DNA of 64,000 nt. Source: Catonia carolina (Eukaryota; Arthropoda; Insecta; Hemiptera; Achilidae). Below, piece by piece: positions 43,889 through 54,875 of the stretch. The translations under genes were made by a program, and so were the position numbers. The stretch lies in assembly GCA_035578175.1 (NCBI GenBank), contig JAQMRL010000003.1:99121969-99185968 (forward strand), in the 5' to 3' direction. How positions within the stretch are numbered: position 1 is the stretch's first letter; each line of letters opens with the position of its first letter. Below the pieces are notes generated by a model. The model was given only the letters and a program-made list of their open reading frames with translations. It had not been told where the DNA came from and made no database searches.

Positions 43889-45236
43889 CGAGGGTAGGCT
43901 GATAAGTAATGCACACATGCTTGTAGAAGACAACTAAATAAACTTCAGTAGCGCGCCTGGTGGCATGTGGAAGTACTATTTCTCCTCTACAAGCCTGCGC
44001 AGTTTGAAGGCGTTGCTTTCATTCAGTTTGTTTTGAGTAGTGGAAGTATGGCGTCGTGTTCTGGTGCTATGTCAACGAGAATTAAACAACGCGCTGTTAT
44101 CGAATTTTTAACTGCTGAGAAAGTGAATCCTAGTGAGATTTATCGTCGTTTAAAGGCTGTTTATTGTGACGATACTGTTGATAGGTCTACTGTGAATCGT
44201 TGGGTAATAAAATTTCGTGATTGCCAACCTGGAAAAGCCTTAATTGTTGACAAAACACGCAGTGGACGACCAATCACTGCCTCAGACGATAATCGTCGCA
44301 AACTCATCGATGATTTGATTCAAAATGACCGGCGAATCACTCAACAGCGTATTGCAAACCAAATTGGAATATCTAAGGAACGTGTTGGCTTCATTATTGA
44401 ACAATTGGGATACCGTAAAATCTGTGCACGATGGGTACCACGCCGTCTGACAGACGAGAATAAACAGCGTCGATTGGAATGCTGTGAACAACTTTTGAAG
44501 CGCTACCGTGACGAAGGAGACGACTTTCTTTTGAATATTGTGACGGGGGACGAGTCATGGGTTCATCATTACGATCCCGAAGAAAAAAGGCAGAGCGCTG
44601 AATATCGTCATCCACATTCTCCTGTTGTGAAAAAGTTCAAAACACAACCGTCCGCAAAAAAAATTCTTTTGACTGCGTTTTGGGATGCTCGCCGAGTTTA
44701 TGTGACTGATTATCTGGAACGAGGGGCAACGGTAAATTCTGCTCAGTATATACAGACTCTGAAACACCTCCGACGTCGAGTTTGTCGTGTTAGAGGCAAC
44801 CTGGCGCCAATAATTTTGCAACACGACAATGCTCGTCCACACACTTCGCGTGCAACTGGAGAGGCTCTGAGAAACCTGAAGTTTCAACCAATTTTACACC
44901 CTCCGTATTCTCCCGACCTTGCGCCTTGCGATTTTTATTTTTTTCCTCTACTGAAGAGAGACCTTAAGGGTAATCATTACAGCTCGGACAATGAGGTGAA
45001 GGCAGCTATTGCGTCCTGGGTTCGAGGAAAGTCGGAAGAATTTTTCAGTGACGGAATGAAAAAACTTGTTAAACGTTGGGAGAAATGTGTAATGCTTAAC
45101 GGTGACTATATTGAAAAATAAATAGATAATTTGGTAGGTTAAGATTTGTACTTTAATTTGTTATTTACCCCATCTTGCTATTTCTTTTTGTTCGTCTTCT
45201 ACAAGCATGTGTGCATTACTTATCAGCCTACCCTCG
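43889..45236 (+). mobile_element. Complete mariner element (1348 bp)
   Basis: Perfect 43-bp terminal inverted repeats, starting CGAGGGTAGGCTGATAAGTA (43889-43931 and 45194-45236). TA duplication at 43887-43888 and 45237-45238. Contains one long transposase frame. Size, TIRs and target site are all typical of mariner. Confidence 0.95.
44048..45121 (+). CDS. Mariner transposase (DD34D), apparently intact
   Basis: 357 codons from ATG at 44048 to TAA at 45121. The frame is open from an upstream ATG at 43967 (27 residues more), but the internal start gives the usual mariner length and removes an untypical hydrophobic leader. Order: N-terminal paired helix-turn-helix DNA-binding part (about 1-125, with GRP at 73-75), linker WVPRRLTDENK (129-139), and catalytic domain with TGDESW (D168), QHDNARPH (D260) and YSPDLAPCD (D295), 34 residues between the last two. 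It cuts and pastes the element at TA sites, using the 43-bp TIRs. No stop, frameshift or missing catalytic residue is visible, so activity is possible but untested. I do not assign a mariner subfamily. Confidence 0.92.
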   Translation: MASCSGAMSTRIKQRAVIEFLTAEKVNPSEIYRRLKAVYCDDTVDRSTVNRWVIKFRDCQPGKALIVDKTRSGRPITASDDNRRKLIDDLIQNDRRITQQRIANQIGISKERVGFIIEQLGYRKICARWVPRRLTDENKQRRLECCEQLLKRYRDEGDDFLLNIVTGDESWVHHYDPEEKRQSAEYRHPHSPVVKKFKTQPSAKKILLTAFWDARRVYVTDYLERGATVNSAQYIQTLKHLRRRVCRVRGNLAPIILQHDNARPHTSRATGEALRNLKFQPILHPPYSPDLAPCDFYFFPLLKRDLKGNHYSSDNEVKAAIASWVRGKSEEFFSDGMKKLVKRWEKCVMLNGDYIEK

Positions 45237-46067
45237 TATATACACTTTTGTCGTAAAATGCATACCGAGGCCGAAATCTTTAAAAAATCCATATTTTTTA
45301 ACAAAATTTCATGGACAAAAAACAACAAAAAATCACTAATTAACATTTAAATAAACGTTATACAGACATGTTTGGAATAAAAGTAGTAGGTTTTTTAATT
45401 TTCTACAACTTTTATTACATACACTTTTGCGCTAAAATGCATATTACGGCCGCAATCTTAAAATAAACATTTATTTCTATGAGAGCACAGCCTTCCCAAA
45501 AATTTCAGCAGACATGGCGCCTACCTTCTATCTTGTAGAGCATAAAAATGTAGAAAATGAGGCGATTTTTTAAAGAAACCGTAAAAGCCGTTTTTAAAAA
45601 AAATCGCAAAAAAGTGAAAAATTACTACTTCCGGCTGATCGATTTTGATGAAAATGTTTTGTGTCGGGTCCTCTAGTGGTACCTAACTTACAGTACGTAC
45701 AATATTCCGTTCTCAAGATATTTTCTTCTCACACACACACACACACACGCACACACAGACCAATCGCTAAAACATGTTTTGGATTCAGAGGGTCTAAAAA
45801 ACATGTAGCCTACGTCCAATGAAAACTCGATTTCGAAAAATCGACATGATAACAATACTTTCCTTCCTATATATTTATATAAGCAAGAGAGAGTAAAAAA
45901 ACCGGTTGAGCAAGCCAAACTTGCGTCTTGAAGTGCTGATTGTCCCCGTTCAAACTCACGTAGCTTACTCAAAACTGCAGTAATCAAATTAGGTCGTTTA
46001 AAAAAAATACGACATTCCCAAATCATTATACAAAAGCTAAAAAATAAATTTGAACTTCAACAAAATA

Positions 46068-46847
46068 CCGGGTGATTTTTAGTCCTGTTACCCAATTGTT
46101 AATGTCTGGTAATTTTTTTCTAAGAAAGGGATATTTTGATTTGTGACACAAAGTTGGTAGCCCTACTCAACCGGCATAGATACGACAGTTTGAGTTGATT
46201 CTCCTTGAGTTGCGTAAAATTTTGTGCTGTTTCCAGTTGTGTTACGAACAGAATGTCTTTTACCCTAGAACAACGGGTTTTCATTCTTGAACAATATTTT
46301 GCTACAAAATCGTATGCGAGTGTAAAAGAATCATTTCAAATTAAACTTTTTGGTGTTCCTCCACTCTATTCTAGTCAATTTCTAGGCTAACTAACTGATT
46401 TTTAGAGGCAGGTATTGTTTGCAGCAGAAAACGTAGTGGTCGACCAACTCTCTTGACAGATGACGTTAAGAGAATGTGAAAACAAGATTGCTCAATTCTC
46501 CATGGAAAAGTTTACAAAAACTTTCCTCGAATGTTGATTTGTCATGTTCGAGTGCTCAGAAAGCTGCTAAAAAATTGAAATTGTATCCGTATCACATACG
46601 ATTAGTTCTAGAGCTTCAGCCTCCAGATTTAAACAAGAGATTGTTTTAGGATAAAAGACATTCTGTTCGTAGCACGACCGGAAATATCACAAAATTTTAC
46701 ACAGCTCAAGGAGAATCAACTCACACTGCCATATCCATACTGGTTGAGTAGGGCTACCAACTTAGTGTCACAAAACAAAATTTTTTTTTTTTAGAAAAAT
46801 ATTACCAGACATTAACAATTGGGTAACAGGACTAAAAAATCACCCGG
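46068..46847 (+). mobile_element. Long-TIR Tc1/mariner-like element, deletion derivative
   Basis: Ends CCGGGTGATTTTTAGTCCTG and its inverted copy, flanked by TA (46066-46067 and 46848-46849). The terminal repeats extend ~150 bp inwards, to the CTCAAGGAG block at 46200-46207 and 46697. The centre holds a decayed N-terminal transposase segment. Confidence 0.8.
46252..46650 (+). pseudogene. Transposase N-terminal remnant (DUF4817-like HTH)
   Basis: MSFTLEQRVFILEQYFATKS and YASVKESFQ, then after frameshifts SGRPTLLTDDVKRM, SPWKSLQKLSSNVDLS, AQKAAKKLKLYPYHIRLV and ELQPPDLNKR. This series is the DNA-binding half of insect Tc1/mariner-like transposases whose N-terminus carries a DUF4817-type helix-turn-helix. 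The catalytic half is deleted. Several frameshifts and stops. Confidence 0.65.
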
Positions 46848-46849
46848 TA

Positions 46850-47440
46850 GTAACGATTTCATATACAATGCAATCGAATAGGAAATAATGCAAAAGATTA
46901 AAATATGAATTATAAACGAAACAAATTACTTGTAACAAAATATAATAATAATTCTTAAGGTTAAAAATGTATTTAAATCAAGGACAAATATCACATAAGT
47001 TAAACAATGATTGTTAATGACAATTATCGTAAATGATAAACTCTAATTATATTGACACAACTTCTCATGTTCACAGTAATGATAATAATAAAAAAGAGTA
47101 AATTAAAAACACAGACATTAGAACATTGTTCAGAATATAACATGAACAAAAAAAATATATTTTAAAACTGCATCTGAATTTCAGATTAAAAAAACGAGCG
47201 GAAAATTTAAATAATTTACAAAATTATACGGACCTTACTGTAAAAGATTTATAATAAGAAAAATCATAATACCTAGTTTTAATTATCAAGGTTGTTGAAT
47301 AAAATAAGGTGATTTTCAAGGTACAGGCCTTGCACCAAATTAATTAAAAAATAACTGTGTAACACGATACTACTTAAATACTGGACTTAAATTTTGCAAC
47401 GAACCCTTTAGTCCGTTTAAGTCCGATAAAATAACGGTTT
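46850..47440. other. AT-rich interval, nothing recognised
   Basis: No supported feature. Confidence 0.3.
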
Positions 47441-47618
47441 GCCCATAACAATTGCCAATTAAATGACTAAAGCATAAGAACAGAAGAGGTAGAAGTGTAA
47501 AAGTCACTAGCCACAGTTATCGTCTCTGAGAGTAATAAATTTCACTATACAGCCAGATCCTGTGGTGAATAAAATGAAGGTGTCATTTGCAGGATAGAAA
47601 GTAGGTGCTTTTCGTCCT
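47441..47618 (+). mobile_element. SINE-B fragment
   Basis: Plus-strand SINE-B with an internal deletion near its 5' end. It ends abruptly at GTAGGTGCTTTTCGTCC, next to a short plus-strand frame (...TKGFYKELKQRRMAGREEK, stop at 47707-47709) whose origin I cannot identify. Confidence 0.6.
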
Positions 47619-48095
47619 GAAGGATTAACCGAAAAAACATACTAGCCCAAACCAAGGGCTTCTACAAAGAATTAAAGCAACGAAGGATGGCCGGTAGAGA
47701 GGAAAAATAATGCACAAAACAAAAAAAATTAAAATAAATTATTTACAGTACGGCTGTTCATTGTAAATTCAAAATAAACTAACAAATACTGAGGAAAACA
47801 CATGAAATTACAGTTGAAGCTAGAATAATTTAAATAGATTCATTGATCTAGCAGTAAATAATTTTTGACAGCGTAACAAGATTATACGGTACGTGTGGTA
47901 AGTTAAATATGTACACGTGACCAATGAATCATTTTCGATCGCTTAGAGGTAATAAACGATGGAATATTATAGCACAGGTGTCGTTTGCACTTTATGTAAT
48001 GAGTTAGTCCGGGATGAGGTTTTATTATCTGATATAAAATTCATACGTCTTACAAAAAAAGTTTTGAGGTTTATGTTATGCTGTACGTCCGACTG

Positions 48096-49045
48096 TATTT
48101 TTTACTTTCTCTTGCCTATATGAATATATAGGAAGGAAAGTATTGTTTTCATGTCGATTTTTCGAAACCGAGTTTTCACCGGATCTATACGTTTTCAGAC
48201 CCCCTGAACCCAAAAAACATGTTTTTAGCGATTGGTCTGTGTGTGTGTGTCTGTGTATACAAAATATCTCAAGAACGGAACATTGTACGAACTTCAAACT
48301 TGAAACTTAAGTTACATACCCTTACCGGACCCGACATGAACATTTTCATCAAAATCGGTCAACCGGAAGTAGTAGTTTATTCGTGTAATTTTTCACATTT
48401 TTGCGATTTTCTCAAAAACTGGTCCTACGATTTTTTTAAAAATCGCCTGGTTTACTCAATTTTTTATTCTCTACAAGATAGGGTAGGCGTCATGTTTGCT
48501 GAAATGCTGGGTGAGGCTGTTTTTACGTAAAAACATAGTTTTTTTTAAGATTACGGCTTTAATATACAATTTAGAGCAAAAATTTATATAATAAAACTTG
48601 TAGAGAATTTAAAACTCTACAACTTTTATTTCAAACATTTTTTTGTAAAACGCTTAGTTTAGCAGTAATTAGCGATTTTCTGTTTTCTTCTCACGAAAAC
48701 GTGTGAAAAATCGATTTTTTTTAACATTTCGGCCTTAGTACTCATTTTACGACAAAAGTGTATAATACCAAATTTATAGAAAATTAAAAGATCTACAACT
48801 TTTATTTAAAGCATTTTTCTCTACAGAGCCTAGTTTAGCGTGAAGGAGTGATTTTCCGTATTTCTAAGCCAAACTGAGGTCGATTTTCATTTTGCGTCTT
48901 TCACTCATGATTAAAATAAGGTTATGTTTTTTGTTTATTTGTAATGTTTTATTACTAATTAAAAAATAAATATCTGTAATGTTTTATTGTTCATAATTTG
49001 CACTGGCAAGAGAAAGTTATGTGAGTGTTTCACACCACATTTTTA
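48096..49045 (+). mobile_element. HINE family, full-length copy
   Basis: Both termini, a GT microsatellite near 48239-48256 and both core units are present. Confidence 0.85.
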
Positions 49046-49052
49046 CATTATG

Positions 49053-49175
49053 CGTACGGAGACAATGACAGATGAAAATGAGCGATAAAACAATGGCAGA
49101 CCTCACGAACCATCGAACTCAGGACTCCAGGCATAGAACCCAGTTGCGCTGAAGTTTAGAGATAGAGGTACAGCA
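49053..49175 (-). mobile_element. SINE-E fragment
   Basis: tRNA-like block with CAACTGGGTTCTATGCC and a degenerate B box (minus strand), adjacent to the 3' end of a HINE. Confidence 0.4.
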
Positions 49176-49319
49176 GCACAGAAATAACAATATCTAAATT
49201 ATAGGACCTCGAAAATTTAGAGAAATTTAATATATTTTGTGTTCAGACACCGTATTTAACTTGCCGAAAGAAAACTATAAAAATATCCTAATAAAACAAT
49301 GACTATTAATTAGGCATAG

Positions 49320-49692
49320 TGTTGTTTAGGTCATCAGCCGGAAGGCTTATTTGAATCTCTAAAGACTTTACTAAATAAAACGAGGAGTGAGGTGGTTTAC
49401 AATTGCCTTCCGGAGTGAAAAAATATGCTAATCAGCATGCCGGGCTCTCTGAAAAGCATCTACTTCCACCCTGCAAATGACACCTTCACTTCATTCACCA
49501 CAGGTATGGCTGTAATTCATTACTCTCAAAGGAGATAACTGTGATTAGTGTCTTTTACATCTCTACCTCTTCTGTTCTTAAATCCTTCAGTTGTAGAATT
49601 GGCTGACCATATGAAAAGAAACAGAACTATTTTTTTGAAGCCCTGGAACTAGCAGATCGAGTGCAAATAATTAAACATCATCTAGCCTGGTA
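49320..49692 (-). mobile_element. SINE-B copy
   Basis: Minus strand, from TGTTGTTTAGGTCATCAGCC to AGCCTGGTATGGG. Followed by a short (TAA)n near 49702-49722. Confidence 0.75.
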
Positions 49693-49812
49693 TGGGAAAA
49701 TAGTGTAATAATAATAATAATAATATTAATGTATAGCGGGCAATAGTGTACTTAATTTTTTAGACAGTAATATTTGTATAAGAACAAATGAAGAAAACAT
49801 ATTCTAACATTG

Positions 49813-50201
49813 TTGTTTAGGTCATAAGCCGAAAGGCTGGTTTGAACCTGTAGAATTTTACTAAGTAAAACGAGGAGTGAGGTGGTTTACTACTATTACC
49901 TTCCTCACTGAGTGGAAAAGTACGGTTACCAGCATGCCGGGCCCTCTAAAAAGCATATATTTTCCACTCTGCAAATGACACCTTCACTTCATTCACCACA
50001 GGGTCTGGCTGTATAATGAAATTCATTACTTTCAGAGGAGATAACTGATTAGTGTCTTTTACACCTCTACCTCTTCTGTTCTTAAATGAATGTCATTTAA
50101 TTGGCTGACCATGTGATAAGAAACAGAACTATTTATTTTAGCCCTGCAAAAACCAGATTGAGTGTATATAATTTGACACTCCACCTGTCTGTTAGAGGCA
50201 G
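49813..50201 (-). mobile_element. SINE-B, complete copy
   Basis: 389 bp, bracketed by ATTCTAACATTG (49801-49812 and 50202-50213), confirming the family's length and insertion mode. Confidence 0.85.
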
Positions 50202-50213
50202 ATTCTAACATTG

Positions 50214-50719
50214 ACAATGCTAAAGTGTCAGCAGATATAGGAAGACTTAAAAAAATAAAAATAAAACAATTTCAAATAAGATTTCTAGTAATCTTTGATC
50301 TAGAACCTAGACGTTTGTTTTTGACAATGCCAATAGACGATAACCGATTGTTATTTTATTTACTTATAAGTGATTAACAGTTTACTATTTACTTGTATAT
50401 AAATATTTTTCTTTTATTTTAGTAGTAGCTATGTATATGTAGTATCAACGGAAGGGATGACAATCCGGTCGTTGCCTTAAGACAAGAAAAGATTACAAAA
50501 AAACGAAACATTAAAATATACAATATTGATTTTTATAATCGGAGAACTAAATACTGTATTTCAATCTAACCTAAAAACATAGTACACAAAACATTCCGAT
50601 GAAAAAATTAATAAACTACTTAATTTATACTTACAAACTAATAAATTATATTCTCAAAAATAAGCAAAATATTTTTTACGACCTGTTAAATTCAGATCGA
50701 TTAACAAACTGATGAATTA
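50214..50719. other. AT-rich interval, nothing recognised
   Basis: No supported feature. Confidence 0.3.
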
Positions 50720-50725
50720 ACATAC

Positions 50726-50749
50726 CCTGCGAGAAAATGACTTGCCCAT
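50726..50749 (-). CDS. Candidate start exon (8 codons, myristoylation-like)
   Basis: Minus strand: ATGG context, reading MGKSFSRR, then donor GTATGT. Exit phase 0. Gly2 and Ser6 fit the N-myristoylation pattern MGxxxS. An out-of-frame ATG lies 10 bases upstream. Very short, so only suggestive. It could begin another gene or be a distal alternative first exon. Confidence 0.3.
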
Positions 50750-50759
50750 GACGAATTCA

Positions 50760-51672
50760 TACCCAACCTTGTTGTGATAACAAAATTATGCAGTACAACT
50801 TGTTTAACACAGAGATTCAAATGATGTACACAACACAGCACATAATTCTACAATTTTAAAATAATAATAACAATTATTATATCACAACACAACTGTTAAA
50901 TACAACTGAATAATAAATATGTGTATTAACTACACGATATTTAAAAATTTTAATGAAAAATAAAATCTGGATGTATCCCTCATTATTTCTGAGATATCAC
51001 TTCAACCACTCCAGGAAGATTAAGGAAGAAACGTAAGAAAACAGCTGAGCGTGTACATATGTATGAGTGAACGAGTGGGAGAAATCGGTTGAACGCATGC
51101 GCAATATAAACTGTTAACACCAACCCTCTTCTAACATTAAAACATAGACAGACTTACGGAATGAAGTACAATCAACCACTGCAGCTCGTAAACCCACCCT
51201 TCCAAGACGGTTTGTTACTTTATTTAAACTTCAAAGACTACAAGAACACAGAAATGTAAATACCAAAAGATTTATTTCCATTACACCATACAGCAGGCAT
51301 CAATTTAAAAACAAATTCGAACATCTATAAACGAATATCCATTAATAATAATTTTATCAAATCTTTTTTTTTAACAGTATAGTATTTCTTTTGCAATCAG
51401 TTAATAACTACAATAACTTTTAAGCAAATATGAGAAAATCTGAGTAATGTCCTTAGAATTAAAACACAAACCACACTCAGTGGTGTTTGAAAAAGACCAA
51501 ACTGTGAAGAAAAAAAAATTATATAGTCTACAAAATCAAACTTGATGAAGCGTGAATCAACATCCCCAAAACACAAAGTTGTTGAAGTTGGAGGTGACAA
51601 TGACGATGGTAGAGATGAAAACGACACCGATGATTAGGAGTTGAAGTGGAAAAGATAAAAAAATTGAAATGA
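50760..51672. other. AT-rich interval, nothing recognised
   Basis: No supported gene. The 76-codon minus frame (51397-51627) is low-complexity. Confidence 0.3.
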
Positions 51673-53085
51673 CTAACAAAATCGTAGATGTAAGTCCAAT
51701 GGTTTAAAACGTTTCAGTCTGTGAGTATCTTAGCTGTTTTCAAGGAGGCTAATCGCTAATGGATTCTGATGGTCTTCTAGTTTTTGTAAATGTTGCTTAA
51801 TTTCTTCTTTTATGAAGGACAGGTTTAGGTCATTGTGTAGTATTTCATTGGTTACGTACCATGGGGCTGCAGTGATCAGTCTCAGGCATTTTGATTGAAA
51901 GCGCTGCAGTATTTCTATATTGATGAACTAGCTGTACTCCATATAGTCCAGGCTGTGAGCTCGCTCCCGTTAGCAAAATTATTCGGACTCGGTTTCTTTG
52001 CACTATCTTATTCAAAATTGGTCCCTTATAACCAATCCGCAAGAAACCACAAGCCACCGTGGTCGAGAAATTTAAAAAAAAAATTTTTTTAAACAAATTG
52101 CAAAAATTGGTTTTTTGGCCGCGGACAAAATTTTTTCAGGTTTTTTGGATCATTCTGAACAATAAAAGTCCTTAGTAACTTTTCTCTATAGTTAATAGTT
52201 TTCGAGTTATAAGCAATTTAAAATTTGAAAAACGTAAAATCAACCATTTTCAATCCTCTATATCTCAGTTAAAAAACATTATTTTTTAAGTTAGAAAGTG
52301 CTTAAAGTAAAGTTTAAATATCCTTATACAAGATTCTGATGTCTTTTTTGAAATTATTTTATTGCAAAACCTTTGTTTTAAACAGTTAACAATGCGCGTG
52401 CGGCGCGTACAACAATTAATTAGGTATAACTTCAAGCGTCGGCGAAAAATCCATCGGGTACGTATACACAGCGTTAGTGCGAGAGAGACGCAACATGCAG
52501 CGCGTGGTCGCGGTACGCGCCGCGCGCGCATTGTTAACTGTTTAAAACAAAGGTTTTGCAATAAAATAATTTCAAAAAAGACATCAGAATCTTGTATAAG
52601 GATATTTAAACTTTACTTTAAGCACTTTCTAACTTAAAAAATAATGTTTTTTAACTGAGATATAGAGGATTGAAAATGGTTGATTTTACGTTTTTCAAAT
52701 TTTAAATTGCTTATAACTCGAAAACTATTAACTATAGAGAAAAGTTACTAAGGACTTTTATTGTTCAGAATGATCCAAAAAACCTGAAAAAATTTTGTCC
52801 GCGGCCAAAAAACCAATTTTTGCAATTTGTTTAAAAAAAATTGTTTAAAAAATTTCTCGACCACGGTGGCCCGTGGTTTCTTGCGGATTGGTTATAAGGG
52901 ACCAATTTTGAATAAGATAGTGCAAAGAAACCGAGTCCGAATAATTTTGCTAACGGGAGCGAGCTCACAGCCTGGACTAATAGCTCTAACCCATACGTCC
53001 AAACTGGTTTGAGTTGTACTTTGTATACGAGTACTTTATTTTCAAGGGAGAGTTGAGACTTATCAAATCTAAAAATGAAAATTTT
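51673..53085 (-). pseudogene. Jockey-type LINE RT remnant, split by a palindromic element
   Basis: The minus-strand part before the insertion (53085-52981) reads LSLENKVLVYKVQLKPVWTY. The part after it (51943-51673) reads YGVQLVHQYRN, APWYVTNEILHNDL, EDHQNPLAISLLENS and HRLKRFKPLDL, with frameshifts and one stop. Together they give the Jockey RT C-terminus in order, as at 5301-5672. The insertion falls between the YG and QL codons, which are present on both sides. Confidence 0.8.
51944..52980. mobile_element. 1.04-kb palindromic (foldback) element
   Basis: Two nearly identical inverted arms of ~467 bp (51944-52410 and 52513-52980) surround a ~102-bp spacer with higher GC content. Outer ends are TAGTCCAGGCTGTGAGCTCG and its inverse. 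The flanks TAGCTGTACTCCATA (51929-51943) and TAGCTCTAACCCATA (52981-52995) match at 12 of 15 bases. The two 91-codon frames on opposite strands are mirror images created by the palindrome, not genes. No known superfamily assigned. Confidence 0.85.
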
Positions 53086-53201
53086 TATTTATTATTGTAA
53101 TTTGAAATATTTAAAAAACTACCAGAACGGCCAAAGGATAATAAAAAATAAGAACAATTACAGAATTATTTCATCGTCAGCTCGTTATAATATTTAAAAT
53201 A

Positions 53202-54873
53202 CCGTATTTTTCGGACGATAAGACGCACCCTTGTTTTTCGAGGCATAAATCATCTAAAAATTATTTTGACTGATTTAAATTAGTTTACAGGTAAACTACA
53301 GGTTACAGGTCCCATACAGGTAAATGTGATTTTTTTATTTGAAAAACAGCAAGTACAGAAGATACAATATATAGGCCTGTAATTATTTTATAGTCATAAA
53401 TTTACAAAAAAAAACATGAATATAGAAACTGTAAGTACGTAAATTACTAGTATTGTACATGGTAAATTATTATTACTATTCATCTTCTGCTTCTGCCAAG
53501 TCTATGTCCGAACTTTCTGAGCTATCACCTCCATTTCCCTCAAATACGAAGACATCTTTAGTCCCATCATGTCTATTACTTATTCCGAATTTTTTGAAAG
53601 CCTTGGCAACAGTCTCAATTATGTCAGCTTCCCAAGATTTTCACCCACTCACATACTTCTGAAATTGTTGGTCGTCTCATACGTTCAGTCGGAGTGAAAT
53701 CTTTGTCAGTCCTTTCCATCCTCTATGTGGTGTGTGACCGGAATTGATCAAAAACCGGTAGAGCTGGCTTTTTCAAGAGACGACCTGGACGTCTTGACCA
53801 AATTTTTTCCAACCACAACTTCATCCCGTTTTCATCCATCTATCCTTTGCAGTGTACATGGACAAAAATTCCTGGTGATATTGTTTCTTCTAGTAACGTT
53901 TTTCTTTTAAAAATTAACATAGAAGGAAGTTTTGAACCATCTGCACAGCATGCCGAAACGTAAGTATAATGTGTCTTTTCATGACCTGTGGTTTTAATTG
54001 GAACTCTTTTAGTACCTTTCATATCAACTGTTCTATTTGATGGAACATCAAACATTAGAGGTGTCTTATCCTTGTTGCCTATTTGAGCAAGTTCATCGCC
54101 ATTTTTCTTTCTTGAATAAATTATAAACTTGTGGAATTCTTAGATTTTCGTTTCATATTTAGGTGGCATCTTTTGTGCGGTTGTTGTGCGAGTACGCATA
54201 GTAAGACCTCTTTTCATAAATCTGAAACAACAAGAAAAACTTCCAGAGAAATCTCCTACGCGTAGTGAAGCCGCCTGCTTTCTAGCTTCGAAAACAATAA
54301 TTTTTGTTGACACTGAAATGCCATTTTGTCCGTGATTGATAATCCAATTTTTCAATTGTGCTTTAAGTTGAGGCCATTTGACAGCATGAGTTCGATATTT
54401 ACTGGTATGTTTCTTATTATCTGTCTTGAGTAATAAATCTTCTTGTTTCCGCCATTCCCGAATCATTTTTTCTGTTGGAGGAGGTAAAAAATGCTTTTCT
54501 ACTGCCTGAATGCCATTATATTTTGCATATTGAACCACGTTTAATTTAAAAGCGAAAGAGTGCGAAACATTCTTCACATTTTAAAATGCTATGATAACTA
54601 CCGTAAGTAATATCGATACAGAAACTACTGTGTATGCTTAGAATCTTCAAGACGATACAGTTAAAAAACTACGGTACATCCTATATCATTGTATGTTTTG
54701 TTTTGAAATCCCTAGTTATTGAACGTGTTTTAAGTAGAGTAGCGTAATATTAAATATTATTATGGAAAGCTTCTACCACGAAATATAGCTAGCGTTCGGA
54801 CCATAAGACGCATGGTAATATTTAGGTCATTTTCCCACGGAAAAAAGTGCGTCTTATCGTCCGGAAAATACGG
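53202..54873 (-). mobile_element. pogo-like DNA transposon (1672 bp), decayed
   Basis: Ends CCGTATTTTTCGGACGATAA and, inverted, CCGTATTTTCCGGACGATAA, each followed by GACGCAC and flanked by TA (53200-53201, 54874-54875). A further inverted-type motif TGCGTCTTATGGTCCG lies just inside the right end (54796). The transposase is on the minus strand. Confidence 0.85.
53450..54577 (-). pseudogene. pogo/jerky-type DDE transposase, broken
   Basis: Minus strand from ATG at 54577: N-terminal DNA-binding part with SFAFKLNVVQYAKYNG, PPPTEKMIREWRKQE and a second KWPQLKAQLKNWI block. After one TAA in frame (54140-54142), the catalytic region follows: NKDKTPLMFDVPSNRTVDMK, TTGHEKTHYT, ADGSKLPSMLIFKRK. A TAG replaces Trp before MDENGMKLWLEKIWSRRPG, then LPVFDQFRSH. 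About 100 residues with the last catalytic Asp are deleted. The C-terminus (RMRRPTISEVCEWVK, frameshift, then SESSDIDLAEAEDE) remains. Two in-frame stops, one deletion and one frameshift: inactive. Confidence 0.8.
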
Positions 54874-54875
54874 TA

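Larger units (their letters stand above)
43597..45900 (-). mobile_element. HINE family copy carrying a complete mariner
   Basis: HINE sequence runs 43597-43888, is interrupted by the mariner at a TA, and resumes at 45239 (TACACTTTTGTCGTAAAATG) to the 5' end near 45900. The microsatellite is at about 45731-45758. Confidence 0.85.

Noticed and set aside
52286..52637. Two 91-codon frames on opposite strands sharing the same ends
   Set aside because: They mirror each other because of the palindromic element; neither has a recognisable domain.
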